Source: an uncultured Bacteroides sp. (GTDB taxonomy: Bacteria > Bacteroidota > Bacteroidia > Bacteroidales > Bacteroidaceae). From it: 64,000 nucleotides of DNA. Location of the stretch: the NCBI RefSeq assembly GCF_963677945.1, contig NZ_OY782578.1:310001-374000 (forward strand). Reading direction: 5' to 3'. The notes beneath the pieces were generated by a model, which was not told the origin of the DNA, ran no database searches, and worked only from the letters and a program-made list of their open reading frames with translations. Position numbers and translations under genes: made by a program. Of the stretch, positions 47,535 to 55,680 are shown in pieces (positions within the stretch are counted from its first letter, which is position 1; the number at the start of each line of letters is the position of its first letter).

Positions 47535-48314
47535 TTATTTCTTAATCTGAATTCTACCATCCAGGCTGGATGTAATAACTTCACCTTTCGTTGTTTTTTT
47601 CTTCACATAATCAAGAACAATATGACGAAGAACTGCACCTTCAGGGCAAATACGCTTTTCTGCTTTCAGGAAAGAGCCCAAACCATCATTGCCTTCTGCT
47701 AAGTAGTCAATAGTTGCCACTGTATAAATTTTATCTTTATCAATTTTTTCTCCTCCAACTGTAGCATCAATCAATTCGGCATTAGATGGAGCTGAAAGCA
47801 AAAGTCTCACATTGCTTACTCCCTGTCCTCCCACTTTTGCAATATCACTGAATAAAGAAATAAGATCTGTTCCTTTCAGACTAACAAGACAAAGAGAATT
47901 CTCAAAAGGCAGAATTTCATAGATAGTACCAAATGTTATATCACCTTTTGGAAGGTTACTTCTCAGCCCCCCAAAGTTAATAACAGCTAAATCAGCTTTT
48001 TGTCCGGGCAGAGTATTTGCATATTCACGAAGAACATCTGCCACAAGGTTAGAAAGAAGACTCTCAGGACGTCCAGATATCATATCCACCTCACAAGTTC
48101 CAATCACTGGCGACATAATACTATCTACTTTTGATTTAAAAGGAGCAAAAACAGAAACTGCCGCATTATCTTGCTTTGTGTCATATGCAGAATTAATCTC
48201 AACACTATTACTTTGCATGCCCGCCAACTGATAAGCTGAATGACATGACGAAAAAAAGAGTAGCCCTGACAAACAGAGCATTCCCATAGATTTATTTATC
48301 CCTAAATATCTCAT
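47535..48314 (-). CDS. 5'-nucleotidase C-terminal domain lipoprotein
   Basis: A 259-residue protein with a lipoprotein signal (FFSSC, Cys24) carrying only the nucleotidase C-terminal substrate-binding domain. Motifs are ADLAVINFGGLRSNLPKGD and EILPFENSL, which hold the nucleobase, and IDYLAEGNDGL. It lies 9 bp upstream of the catalytic-domain gene, so the two parts are co-expressed. Each has its own export signal. The ATG three codons after 48323 puts the lipobox at a normal distance. Confidence 0.87.
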   Translation of the reverse strand: MRYLGINKSMGMLCLSGLLFFSSCHSAYQLAGMQSNSVEINSAYDTKQDNAAVSVFAPFKSKVDSIMSPVIGTCEVDMISGRPESLLSNLVADVLREYANTLPGQKADLAVINFGGLRSNLPKGDITFGTIYEILPFENSLCLVSLKGTDLISLFSDIAKVGGQGVSNVRLLLSAPSNAELIDATVGGEKIDKDKIYTVATIDYLAEGNDGLGSFLKAEKRICPEGAVLRHIVLDYVKKKTTKGEVITSSLDGRIQIKK

Positions 48315-48361
48315 AATAAACATTATTTATACCGTCAAATATATATAATTTTTCTTAGATA

Positions 48362-48393
48362 TTTGGCTATCCGGCAAATAATTCGCATCTTTG
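48362..48393 (+). promoter_or_regulatory. Promoter of rplS
   Basis: TTTG at 48362-48365 and CATCTTTG at 48386-48393, 20 bp apart. The -7 box has one mismatch (C for T). The leader to the ATG is about 75 nt and carries no clear ribosomal-protein binding structure that I can see. Confidence 0.55.
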
Positions 48394-48476
48394 CACCGCT
48401 TTCGCGCAATCGCTGTCAAAGAAGAGTTACTTGATATGTTGCGTTGTAACGATAAAACATTTTAAAAAACAAAACA

Positions 48477-48839
48477 ATGGATTTTCTTAAAATTGCAGAA
48501 GAAGCATTTGCTACTGGAAAACAGCATCCAAACTTCAAAGCTGGAGACACTGTAACTGTAGCTTATCGTATTACTGAAGGTAACAAAGAACGTGTACAGT
48601 TGTACCGCGGTGTTGTTATCAAGATTTCAGGTCACGGAGAAAAGAAACGCTTTACTGTTCGCAAAATGTCTGGAACAGTTGGTGTAGAAAGAATCTTCCC
48701 AATCGAATCACCATTCATCGATAGCATCGAAGTGAACAAAGTTGGTAAAGTTCGTAGAGCTAAATTATATTACCTTCGTGCTCTTACCGGTAAAAAAGCT
48801 AGAATCAAAGAAAAAAGAGTTATTACTACAAACGCTTAA
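48477..48839 (+). CDS. rplS: 50S ribosomal protein L19
   Basis: A 120-residue ribosomal protein at the 30S-50S interface. It shows the family segments [28 protein letters not shown] and [17 protein letters not shown], and ends in a basic tail. It is monocistronic here with its own promoter and a strong terminator. Confidence 0.98.
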   Translation: MDFLKIAEEAFATGKQHPNFKAGDTVTVAYRITEGNKERVQLYRGVVIKISGHGEKKRFTVRKMSGTVGVERIFPIESPFIDSIEVNKVGKVRRAKLYYLRALTGKKARIKEKRVITTNA

Positions 48840-48855
48840 TTCTGTGTTTCGAAAT

Positions 48856-48897
48856 AAAAAAGAGAGGAATCTGCAAAAGCAAATTCCTCTCTTTTTT
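48856..48897 (+). terminator. Intrinsic terminator of rplS
   Basis: AAAAAAGAGAGGAAT (48856-48870) pairs with ATTCCTCTCTTTTTT (48883-48897), a perfect 15-bp stem. It can act in both directions. Confidence 0.92.
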
Positions 48898-48927
48898 ATT
48901 TCATTCAAAAAATAAATTTTGGTAGCA

Positions 48928-49695
48928 TTAAGCTATTTCTTCGCCTTCAACATATTCGTCCAGAAATAAATTATCTCCATCAAATACAGCATACGAATAA
49001 AAATTTATCCAGTCACCCAAAATAGTTACACGTGCAGAAGACGATAACATCAAATCAAGCATTATATGGCGGTGCCCATAGATAAAGTAGTTAATTGTGG
49101 GATGAGATTTAAGATACTCTTTAGTATAAAGAACCAAAAACTCTTTATCCTCACCCATATAATCAGGTTCTTTGCCATCTATCCGTTTTAACCGGCTCTT
49201 CTTTGCCCAGCTCAACCCCAATTCAACACTCCATCGGGGATGCAAAGCCGAAAACATTGTTTGCAAAGTATGATTGTGAAACATTTTTCGGAGTAGCTTA
49301 AACGACTTATCAGGATCACCAAGCCCATCTCCATGCGCCAGATAAAACTCTTTTCCTAGTATTTCTGTAGTTATAGGCTTTCGATGAAGAATCATGCCAC
49401 ACTCCTTTTCCAGATAATCGCCGCACCATATATCATGATTACCAGTAAAGTAATGGATTTCTATTCCGGCATCAGTCAATTCGGATATTTTTCCCAGAAA
49501 ACGTGTATATCCTTTAGGTACAACTAATTTAAACTCATACCAAAAGTCAAACATATCTCCTATCAGATAAATTGCAGCAGCATCGTGGCGAATACTCTCA
49601 AGGAAGTTCACCAAACGACGCTCTTGAGTACGGCTATGTTCTATAGCACGCGATCCGAGGTGAGCATCCGAAAGGAAATAAACTCTTTTCTTCAT
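48928..49695 (-). CDS. lpxH: UDP-2,3-diacylglucosamine diphosphatase (LpxH type)
   Basis: A 255-residue metallophosphoesterase for lipid A synthesis, cleaving UDP-2,3-diacylglucosamine to lipid X. It shows FLSDAHLGS, GDMFDFWYE, GNHDIW, LAHGDGLG and YGHRHI, which bind two metals. It lies 9 bp after the MIP18-family gene and is co-transcribed. The ATG at 49695 is preferred to the GTG one codon before. Confidence 0.9.
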   Translation of the reverse strand: MKKRVYFLSDAHLGSRAIEHSRTQERRLVNFLESIRHDAAAIYLIGDMFDFWYEFKLVVPKGYTRFLGKISELTDAGIEIHYFTGNHDIWCGDYLEKECGMILHRKPITTEILGKEFYLAHGDGLGDPDKSFKLLRKMFHNHTLQTMFSALHPRWSVELGLSWAKKSRLKRIDGKEPDYMGEDKEFLVLYTKEYLKSHPTINYFIYGHRHIMLDLMLSSSARVTILGDWINFYSYAVFDGDNLFLDEYVEGEEIA

Positions 49696-49704
49696 CACAT
49701 TTAT

Positions 49705-50016
49705 TTAAAGAAATCCTAATTCTAGTTTAGCTTCTTCGCTCATCATATCTTTGTCCCATTCCGGTTCAAAAACAATATTAATCGTAGCAGAGGTGACTCC
49801 TTCTACAGATTCTACTTTTTGGCGAACATCTTCTACTATAAAATCTACAGCCGGACAATTAGGTGCTGTAAGCGTCATATCGATAACAGTATCACCATTA
49901 TCAGCTACATCAATCTTATAAATCAAACCGAGATCATAGATATTAACCGGAATTTCCGGATCATATACAGTCTTAATCATCTCGACAATCTTTTCTTCTA
50001 TTTCAAACTTCGTCAT
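49705..50016 (-). CDS. MIP18-family (DUF59) iron-sulfur maturation protein
   Basis: A 103-residue DUF59/SufT-type protein. It contains TVYDPEIPVNIYDLGLIYKI and the TAPNCPAVDFIV motif with the conserved Cys. These proteins help assemble or hand over iron-sulfur clusters. It is the first gene of an operon with lpxH, with a good promoter just upstream. Confidence 0.9.
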   Translation of the reverse strand: MTKFEIEEKIVEMIKTVYDPEIPVNIYDLGLIYKIDVADNGDTVIDMTLTAPNCPAVDFIVEDVRQKVESVEGVTSATINIVFEPEWDKDMMSEEAKLELGFL

Positions 50017-50036
50017 AATCAGTTATTTTAGTACTG

Positions 50037-50067
50037 CAAAGATAAATATTAAGAATTAATCTCCAAA
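50037..50067 (-). promoter_or_regulatory. Promoter of the MIP18-lpxH operon
   Basis: On the minus strand TTTG (50064-50067) and TATCTTTG (50037-50044) are 19 bp apart. The -33 box ends one base before the radC stop codon. Confidence 0.7.
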
Positions 50068-50757
50068 TTAAAAACGACCTTCGTCAACATAGCTGTAATA
50101 ATGCCCATCACAAACAATAAGATGATCGGCCAGATTTATATTCATATACTCCCCGGCTTGTCTCATCTTTGATGTAAGTTTATCATCCTCTTTACTAGGG
50201 CGAGTACTACCAGAGGGGTGGTTATGACAGAGAATAATAGAAACAGCACGTTTTATCAAGGCCTCCCTAAGCACACATCTCACATCAACAGATGTTTCAC
50301 TTATACCACCCGAACTGATTCTTACTTTATCAATCACTTTGTTCGACTGATTCAGTAATAACACCCAGCACTCTTCGGTAGGTAAATCGCACATTAACGG
50401 ATGCATCAGATTATAAACATCAGTAGAGCATGTTACATGATTGCGTTCCGTCATTTCTGAAAGTTTTCTTCGTTTTCCAAGTTCTGAAGCAGCACAGATA
50501 GAAATTGCTTTCGCCGGCCCTATGCCTTTGTATGTACACAAATCATCAACCGTCAACTTTCCTAGTTCGTTTAAATTATGATTGCACGAAGCCAGCACTC
50601 TGCGCATCAGTTCCACAGCTGTTTCCTCTGTATTACCAGAACCTATAAGAATAGCCAGAAGTTCGGCATCGGTCAAAGCCCCAATTCCTTTTTCCAGCAT
50701 TTTTTCTCTGGGACGATCTTCTTCTGCCCATTGATTAATCGTTAGTTTTTCTTTCAT
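50068..50757 (-). CDS. radC: RadC family JAB-domain protein
   Basis: A 229-residue protein with an N-terminal UPF0758 helix-hairpin-helix region (YKGIGPAKAISI, about 70-85) and a C-terminal JAB metalloprotease-like domain. The metal motif is HNHPSGSTRPSKED with upstream Glu. RadC was linked to DNA repair, but its real function is unsettled. It lies upstream of the MIP18-lpxH pair, on the same strand. Confidence 0.92.
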   Translation of the reverse strand: MKEKLTINQWAEEDRPREKMLEKGIGALTDAELLAILIGSGNTEETAVELMRRVLASCNHNLNELGKLTVDDLCTYKGIGPAKAISICAASELGKRRKLSEMTERNHVTCSTDVYNLMHPLMCDLPTEECWVLLLNQSNKVIDKVRISSGGISETSVDVRCVLREALIKRAVSIILCHNHPSGSTRPSKEDDKLTSKMRQAGEYMNINLADHLIVCDGHYYSYVDEGRF

Positions 50758-50778
50758 TGTTTTTCATAGAGATAAAAA

Positions 50779-50822
50779 AAGCACGGATTCAATAAGGAAA
50801 CTTCCTATCTGAATTCGTGCTT
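50779..50822 (-). terminator. Terminator of the glycosyltransferase gene
   Basis: AAGCACGGATTCA (50779-50791) and TGAATTCGTGCTT (50810-50822) form a 13-bp stem with one G-U pair, downstream of the minus-strand GT2 gene and followed by T residues. Confidence 0.75.
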
Positions 50823-50843
50823 CTTTAAAATAGGTTTGTATTG

Positions 50844-51833
50844 TTATTTATAAAAATTCTTTTCAAATGCAGAAAATTCATCTTTCTTCAGCACTACTCT
50901 TTTCCACCATGCTCTGATAAAACCGGAGCCGTATCCTGTAAGCTGGATAAAAGAGGCTATAATAGAAATTGCTCCAATCTTTATGCTCTTATTCTGAAAA
51001 GAAGAATCAAGCAAAATAATCAATGCATAAAAAAAGATTGGAATTAAGCCACAGAAGCAAAAACATGAAACAGCAAGCAAAAATAAAAGTCCTGCTGTAA
51101 AAGCTGCAGGTAAAAGATGGACCAGTTTTAATGATTCGGGATATTTTTTATATAAGTTAATGCGGGCAATGCCTGAATTATGCACCTGCTTAAAGAATTT
51201 CTTTAAATCGGTGCGTCGTTTATGATAAACCCACGCATCGGGAAATAACCTGCATTTATAATTGTTCTTGAAAATGCGAATACTAAAATCAATATCTTCT
51301 CCAAAACGCATTTTAGAAAATCCTTCCAAATTCATATAAACATCCCGCTTTACTCCCATGTTAAAGCTACGAGGGTAGAATTTATCCAGCTTCTTTTTTC
51401 CGCCACGTATACCACCAGTCGTAAAGAAAGAGGTCATCGCATAATTTATCGCTTTTTGCATATCCGAAAAAGATGCGTCTGCACGGTCGGGACCTCCAAA
51501 GGCATCGGCATGTTCATTTTTCAGTTCAGCCTCAACAGCATTAAAATAGCCTTCAGGAATTATGCAATCGGAATCAAGAATAATCAGATAATCACCTTTA
51601 CTACGTTCCGCACCAAAGTTTCGAGTCTGACCGGGACCGGAATTTGGTTTAAAGAAATATTTAATATCCAGAATTTCGCTAAACTTGTTTACTATTTCTT
51701 CACAAGGCACAGTAGATCCATCCTCTACAACCAACACTTCAAAATTAGTAAAATGCTGCTTCGTGAGACTAACCAAAAGTTCGTTCACTTCATCGGGACG
51801 ATTGTATACGGGAATTATTACGGAGTAGAACAT
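50844..51833 (-). CDS. Family 2 glycosyltransferase, membrane-associated
   Basis: A 329-residue GT-A fold enzyme that transfers a sugar from a nucleotide donor. It shows SVIIPVYNRPDEV, the metal-binding LIILDSDCIIPEG, and acceptor-region GEDIDFSIRI. Two C-terminal hydrophobic segments (about 240-300) anchor it to the membrane. The product sugar is unknown; a surface polysaccharide or lipid acceptor is possible. I start at 51833 (MFYSVIIPVY) because the upstream in-frame extension reads through a T-rich leader. Confidence 0.85.
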   Translation of the reverse strand: MFYSVIIPVYNRPDEVNELLVSLTKQHFTNFEVLVVEDGSTVPCEEIVNKFSEILDIKYFFKPNSGPGQTRNFGAERSKGDYLIILDSDCIIPEGYFNAVEAELKNEHADAFGGPDRADASFSDMQKAINYAMTSFFTTGGIRGGKKKLDKFYPRSFNMGVKRDVYMNLEGFSKMRFGEDIDFSIRIFKNNYKCRLFPDAWVYHKRRTDLKKFFKQVHNSGIARINLYKKYPESLKLVHLLPAAFTAGLLFLLAVSCFCFCGLIPIFFYALIILLDSSFQNKSIKIGAISIIASFIQLTGYGSGFIRAWWKRVVLKKDEFSAFEKNFYK

Positions 51834-51854
51834 AGTTAGATTTGTATATAACAA

Positions 51855-51877
51855 AATCCCCTCAAAAAGAGGGGATT
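51855..51877 (-). terminator. Terminator after efp
   Basis: AATCCCCTC (51855-51863) and GAGGGGATT (51869-51877) form a 9-bp stem with an A-loop. The minus-strand T-run is short. Confidence 0.6.
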
Positions 51878-51903
51878 AAAAAAAATATTTTTATGCTTAA
51901 AGA

Positions 51904-52470
51904 TTAAGCCTTAACACGACCTTGGTAAGAACCGTCACGAGTATCGATTTCGATTATTTCACCTTCGTTAACAAACAAAGGAACACGAACTTCAGCACCA
52001 GTTTCAACAGTAGCAGGTTTAGTTGCGTTAGTTGCAGTATCGCCCTTAAGTCCTGGTTCTGTATAAGTTACCAAAAGTTGAACTTTAACAGGAACTTCTG
52101 CAAAAAGAACAGTTTCAGTTGAAGCATCAGAAACAACTTCTACAATCATACCTTCTTTCATGAAATCAACGCCAGTGATTAAGTCATGAGCGATAGGAGC
52201 CTGATCATAAGTTTCCTGGTTCATAAAAATATAGTCGCTACCTTCTTTATATAAGAATTGGAAAGGACGACGTTCCACACGAACATCTTCAAGCTTTTCA
52301 CCGATATTGAAACGGCGCTCAAGAACACGACCAGACACAACGTCTTTCAACTTTGTACGCATGATAGTGTTTCCTTTTCCTGGTTTTACATGTAGAAATT
52401 CGATACAGAAATAGAGCTTTCCGTCCATACGGATACAAGTTCCGTTTTTGATGTCTTGTGAATTGATCAT
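51904..52470 (-). CDS. efp: Elongation factor P
   Basis: A 188-residue translation factor that frees ribosomes stalled at proline runs. Three beta-barrel domains are typical. The tip loop is LHVKPGKGNTIMRTK with Lys32 at the modification position; no modifying enzymes are in the window. The C-terminal TRDGSYQGRVK is family-typical. It has a near-perfect promoter. Confidence 0.97.
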   Translation of the reverse strand: MINSQDIKNGTCIRMDGKLYFCIEFLHVKPGKGNTIMRTKLKDVVSGRVLERRFNIGEKLEDVRVERRPFQFLYKEGSDYIFMNQETYDQAPIAHDLITGVDFMKEGMIVEVVSDASTETVLFAEVPVKVQLLVTYTEPGLKGDTATNATKPATVETGAEVRVPLFVNEGEIIEIDTRDGSYQGRVKA

Positions 52471-52530
52471 ACTTTTTTTATTTAACTATTTATTAATCTT
52501 TTATTTTACTCATTTTCTTCATTTCGGGTG

Positions 52531-52562
52531 CAAAAGTAATCTAAATAGATAAAAAACACAAA
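52531..52562 (-). promoter_or_regulatory. Promoter of efp
   Basis: On the minus strand TTTG (52559-52562) and TACTTTTG (52531-52538) are 20 bp apart, matching consensus. Confidence 0.75.
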
Positions 52563-52589
52563 ATGTTTTGACTAAAAAAGGTTTATCTC

Positions 52590-52620
52590 TTGGTTAATAT
52601 AAAAAAAGTCTCTATTTTTG
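52590..52620 (+). promoter_or_regulatory. Promoter of rpmH
   Basis: TTGG at 52590-52593 and TATTTTTG at 52613-52620. The -7 box is consensus; the -33 box is partial. The ATG follows 47 bp later. Confidence 0.65.
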
Positions 52621-52667
52621 CATCCCGATTCAGACTATCAGAATAATAACAATAAAATATATAAGTA

Positions 52668-52823
52668 ATGAAAAGAACATTCCAACCCTCTAACAGAAAG
52701 AGAAAGAACAAACATGGTTTCCGTGAAAGAATGGCTTCTGCTAATGGTCGTAGAACTTTAGCTGCTCGTCGTGCTAAAGGAAGAAAGAAACTAACTGTTT
52801 CTGACGAATACAACGGAAGATAA
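52668..52823 (+). CDS. rpmH: 50S ribosomal protein L34
   Basis: A 51-residue, very basic ribosomal protein beginning [18 protein letters not shown] and containing [19 protein letters not shown], which is diagnostic. Too short for a standard ORF cutoff. It is monocistronic with its own promoter and a perfect terminator. It is not next to rnpA or dnaA, as is usual in other phyla. Confidence 0.98.
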   Translation: MKRTFQPSNRKRKNKHGFRERMASANGRRTLAARRAKGRKKLTVSDEYNGR

Positions 52824-52848
52824 TTTCGGTCTTTAAATAAGAGATTAT

Positions 52849-52890
52849 AAAAGAAGTAAAGGTTTTGCAATAAGAACCTTTACTTCTTTT
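52849..52890 (+). terminator. Intrinsic terminator of rpmH
   Basis: AAAAGAAGTAAAGGTT (52849-52864) and AACCTTTACTTCTTTT (52875-52890) form a perfect 16-bp stem with following T residues. Confidence 0.93.
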
Positions 52891-52942
52891 GTTTTTTATA
52901 TTATCTTTGAGCCGCAATTTAAAGACAATATATAAATAGCAT

Positions 52943-53602
52943 ATGACAATAAAACAATTCTTTTCTTTCAAAGAGAATAAATACCTATGGTGGAATATGA
53001 TAGCAATGATTGTTCTTGCCAGCCTGCTAATATTTCTTGTCCTAAAAGGTATTGATATCTATACTCAACACGGAAAATCCGTATTAGTACCCAATTTGAA
53101 AGGACTGAACGAACAAGAAGCACAAATGATGCTGAGAAACCGAGGTTTAGATTGTATAGTAGTAGACTCAAGCTATGATAAAAATAAAGTCTCTGGTTGT
53201 ATTCTGGAGCAAAATCCATCAGATGGCCAACATGTTAAAGAAGGACGAGTAATTTACCTCACCGTTAATTCTTTAACAATGCCTATGCAAACTATTCCCG
53301 ATGTAGCAGACAATAGCTCTGTACGTCAGGCCACAGCTAAATTAATTTCCGCAGGATTTATTTTAACCGCCAATGAATCTGTAACAGGAGAACGCGACTG
53401 GGTTTATGGAGTTAAATATAATGGCCGACAATTAATGCTTGGAGAAAAAGTACCAACCGGAGCAACCCTCACATTAATGGTAGGGAATGGTACTAAAGAG
53501 ACTGTACAAGAGGACACCATAAATATGGATGATGAGTTTAGTAACCCCGAAACTACTACAGAGCCGGGAAAAGAACCTGCTACCGAAGATTCATGGTTCT
53601 AA
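52943..53602 (+). CDS. PASTA-domain membrane protein
   Basis: A 219-residue bitopic protein. A short cytosolic N-terminus and one membrane helix (about 18-38) are followed by two PASTA domains, VLVPNLKGLNEQEAQMMLRN and IPDVADNSSVRQATAKLI, and an acidic C-terminal tail. PASTA domains bind peptidoglycan fragments in kinases and PBPs; here there is no kinase or transpeptidase domain. It is the first gene of an operon with rluD-type, ddl, acyltransferase and nigD-like genes. Confidence 0.88.
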   Translation: MTIKQFFSFKENKYLWWNMIAMIVLASLLIFLVLKGIDIYTQHGKSVLVPNLKGLNEQEAQMMLRNRGLDCIVVDSSYDKNKVSGCILEQNPSDGQHVKEGRVIYLTVNSLTMPMQTIPDVADNSSVRQATAKLISAGFILTANESVTGERDWVYGVKYNGRQLMLGEKVPTGATLTLMVGNGTKETVQEDTINMDDEFSNPETTTEPGKEPATEDSWF

Positions 53603-53613
53603 AGAATAAGCTA

Positions 53614-54705
53614 ATGAAAGATTTTCTGGACGAAATAGAAGAGATAGACGAGATTGACGAAATAGAAAATGTAGAAGAAGCTGAATCAATAGCTGGTTCC
53701 GGCGAACTCTATGAACATTTTCGTGTTATTGTAGATAAAGGTCAGGCACTTACCCGGATAGACAAATATTTGTTTGAACGGATAGTAAATGCTTCGCGCA
53801 ACCGTATACAACAGGCGGCTGAAGCCGGATGTGTAATGGCTAACGGAAAACCCGTAAAAAGTAACTATCGGGTAAAACCATTCGATGTTATTACGGTTAT
53901 GATGGATCGTCCTCGTTATGAAAACGAAATTATTCCGGAAGACATTCCTATTGATATTGTATACGAAGATAATGACCTTATGGTTGTAAATAAACCGGCT
54001 GGACTTGTTGTACATCCCGGTCATGGAAATTATACAGGCACCTTGGTTAACGCAATAGCATGGCACCTTAAGGATAATCCGCAATATGATGCTAACGATC
54101 CACAAGTAGGACTGGTTCATCGTATTGATAAAGATACTTCCGGACTTTTGCTTATTGCCAAAACTGCTGATGCAAAGACCAATCTTGGATTGCAGTTCTT
54201 CAACAAAACAACCAAACGCAAATATAATGCACTGGTTTGGGGCACTGTTGAACAAGACACTGGCACTATTGAAGGCAATATAGCACGCAATCCTAAGGAT
54301 AGAATGCAAATGGCTTTCTTTACAGACCCTAACATAGGTAAACATGCAGTGACTCACTATCGGGTGCTCGAGCGTATTGGATATGTTACACTTGTAGAAT
54401 GTGTGCTCGAAACAGGAAGAACGCATCAGATCCGTGTACACATGAAACACATTGGTCATGTTCTTTTCAATGATGCACGATACGGAGGACATGAAATTTT
54501 AAAAGGAACTCACTTTAGCAAATATAAACAATTTGTAAACAACTGCTTCGATATTTGTCCACGTCAGGCTTTACATGCAATGACTCTGGGCTTTGTTCAC
54601 CCAAGAACGGGTGAAGAAATGTTTTTCACAACAGAACTGCCTAAGGACATGACTATGCTGATTGACAAATGGAGAGGCTATATTTCAAACCGAGAATTAG
54701 AATGA
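53614..54705 (+). CDS. rluD: RluA/RluD-family pseudouridine synthase
   Basis: A 363-residue enzyme that isomerizes uridine in ribosomal RNA. An acidic N-terminal stretch (DEIEEIDEIDEIE) precedes an S4 RNA-binding domain (ALTRIDKYLFERI, about 45-105) and the catalytic domain with Asp in HRIDKDTSGLLLI. The exact RNA target is inferred to be 23S. An in-frame ATG at 53593 lies inside the PASTA gene end; the ATG at 53614 is preferred. It overlaps ddl by 4 bp (ATGA). Confidence 0.9.
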   Translation: MKDFLDEIEEIDEIDEIENVEEAESIAGSGELYEHFRVIVDKGQALTRIDKYLFERIVNASRNRIQQAAEAGCVMANGKPVKSNYRVKPFDVITVMMDRPRYENEIIPEDIPIDIVYEDNDLMVVNKPAGLVVHPGHGNYTGTLVNAIAWHLKDNPQYDANDPQVGLVHRIDKDTSGLLLIAKTADAKTNLGLQFFNKTTKRKYNALVWGTVEQDTGTIEGNIARNPKDRMQMAFFTDPNIGKHAVTHYRVLERIGYVTLVECVLETGRTHQIRVHMKHIGHVLFNDARYGGHEILKGTHFSKYKQFVNNCFDICPRQALHAMTLGFVHPRTGEEMFFTTELPKDMTMLIDKWRGYISNRELE

Positions 54706-55676
54706 AACGTACTATTGCAATAGTAGCTGGTGGAGATTCTTCAGAACTCCCCGTTTCCCTTCGCAGTGCCCAGGGAATCTATTCCTTCATGGATAAGGAA
54801 AAGTATAATCTGTATATTGTTGAGATGCAAGGCCTTCGCTGGGAAGTTCAACTTCCTGACGGAAATAAAGCTCCAATAGATCGCAATGACTTTAGCTTTT
54901 TGCTGAATGGCGAGAAGATTAAATTCGATTTTGCCTATATCACCATTCACGGTACTCCAGGTGAAGATGGAAAATTGCAAGGTTATTTTGATTTGTTACA
55001 AATCCCCTACTCTTCTTGCAACGTACTTGTTTCGGCACTTACTTTCAACAAATTTTCATGCAACCAATATCTCAAAGGATTTGGGGTAAAAGTATCAGAA
55101 TCTGTAATGCTCAGAGAAGGACAATCAATTACAGACGATGCTGTTGTAGAGAAAATAGGTTTACCATGCTTTATCAAGCCTAATCTGGGAGGTTCAAGCT
55201 TCGGCGTAACAAAAGTAAAGGCTAAAGAGCAAATTCAACCGGCTATAAAAAAAGCATTCGATGAAGCTAAGGAAGTAATCATTGAAGCTTTTATGCAAGG
55301 AACTGAAATTACTTGTGGATGTTATAAAACAAAAAACAAGGAACAAGTGTTTCCTATAACAGAAGTTGTAACTACCAATGAATTCTTTGATTATGACGCC
55401 AAATATAACGGACAGGTTGACGAAATTACTCCGGCGCGTTTATCTGAAGAATTGACTAAAAGAGTACAAACGTTGACTTCTGCCATATACGACATTCTAG
55501 GTTGCTCTGGAATAATACGTATTGATTACATTATCACTAAAGGTGATAAGATTAATCTTCTGGAGATTAATACAACTCCGGGGATGACAGCCACAAGCTT
55601 TATACCTCAACAGGTTAGAGCTGCAGGTTTAGACATCAAAGATGTAATGACTGATATTATTGAGAATAAGTTTTAA
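54702..55676 (+). CDS. ddl: D-alanine--D-alanine ligase
   Basis: A 324-residue ATP-grasp enzyme that makes the D-Ala-D-Ala dipeptide of peptidoglycan precursors. Motifs are VAGGDSSELPVSL, HGTPGEDGKLQG, PNLGGSSFGV, EVVTTNEFFDYDAKY and the metal-binding LLEINTTPGMT. The start at 54702 overlaps the preceding stop codon (ATGA), so translation is coupled. It fits the cell-wall theme of this operon. Confidence 0.95.
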   Translation: MKRTIAIVAGGDSSELPVSLRSAQGIYSFMDKEKYNLYIVEMQGLRWEVQLPDGNKAPIDRNDFSFLLNGEKIKFDFAYITIHGTPGEDGKLQGYFDLLQIPYSSCNVLVSALTFNKFSCNQYLKGFGVKVSESVMLREGQSITDDAVVEKIGLPCFIKPNLGGSSFGVTKVKAKEQIQPAIKKAFDEAKEVIIEAFMQGTEITCGCYKTKNKEQVFPITEVVTTNEFFDYDAKYNGQVDEITPARLSEELTKRVQTLTSAIYDILGCSGIIRIDYIITKGDKINLLEINTTPGMTATSFIPQQVRAAGLDIKDVMTDIIENKF

Positions 55677-55680
55677 GAAT

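Noticed and set aside
53686-54492. A 268-codon antisense frame
   Set aside because: It is a shadow of the RluD-type gene, which has clear catalytic motifs.
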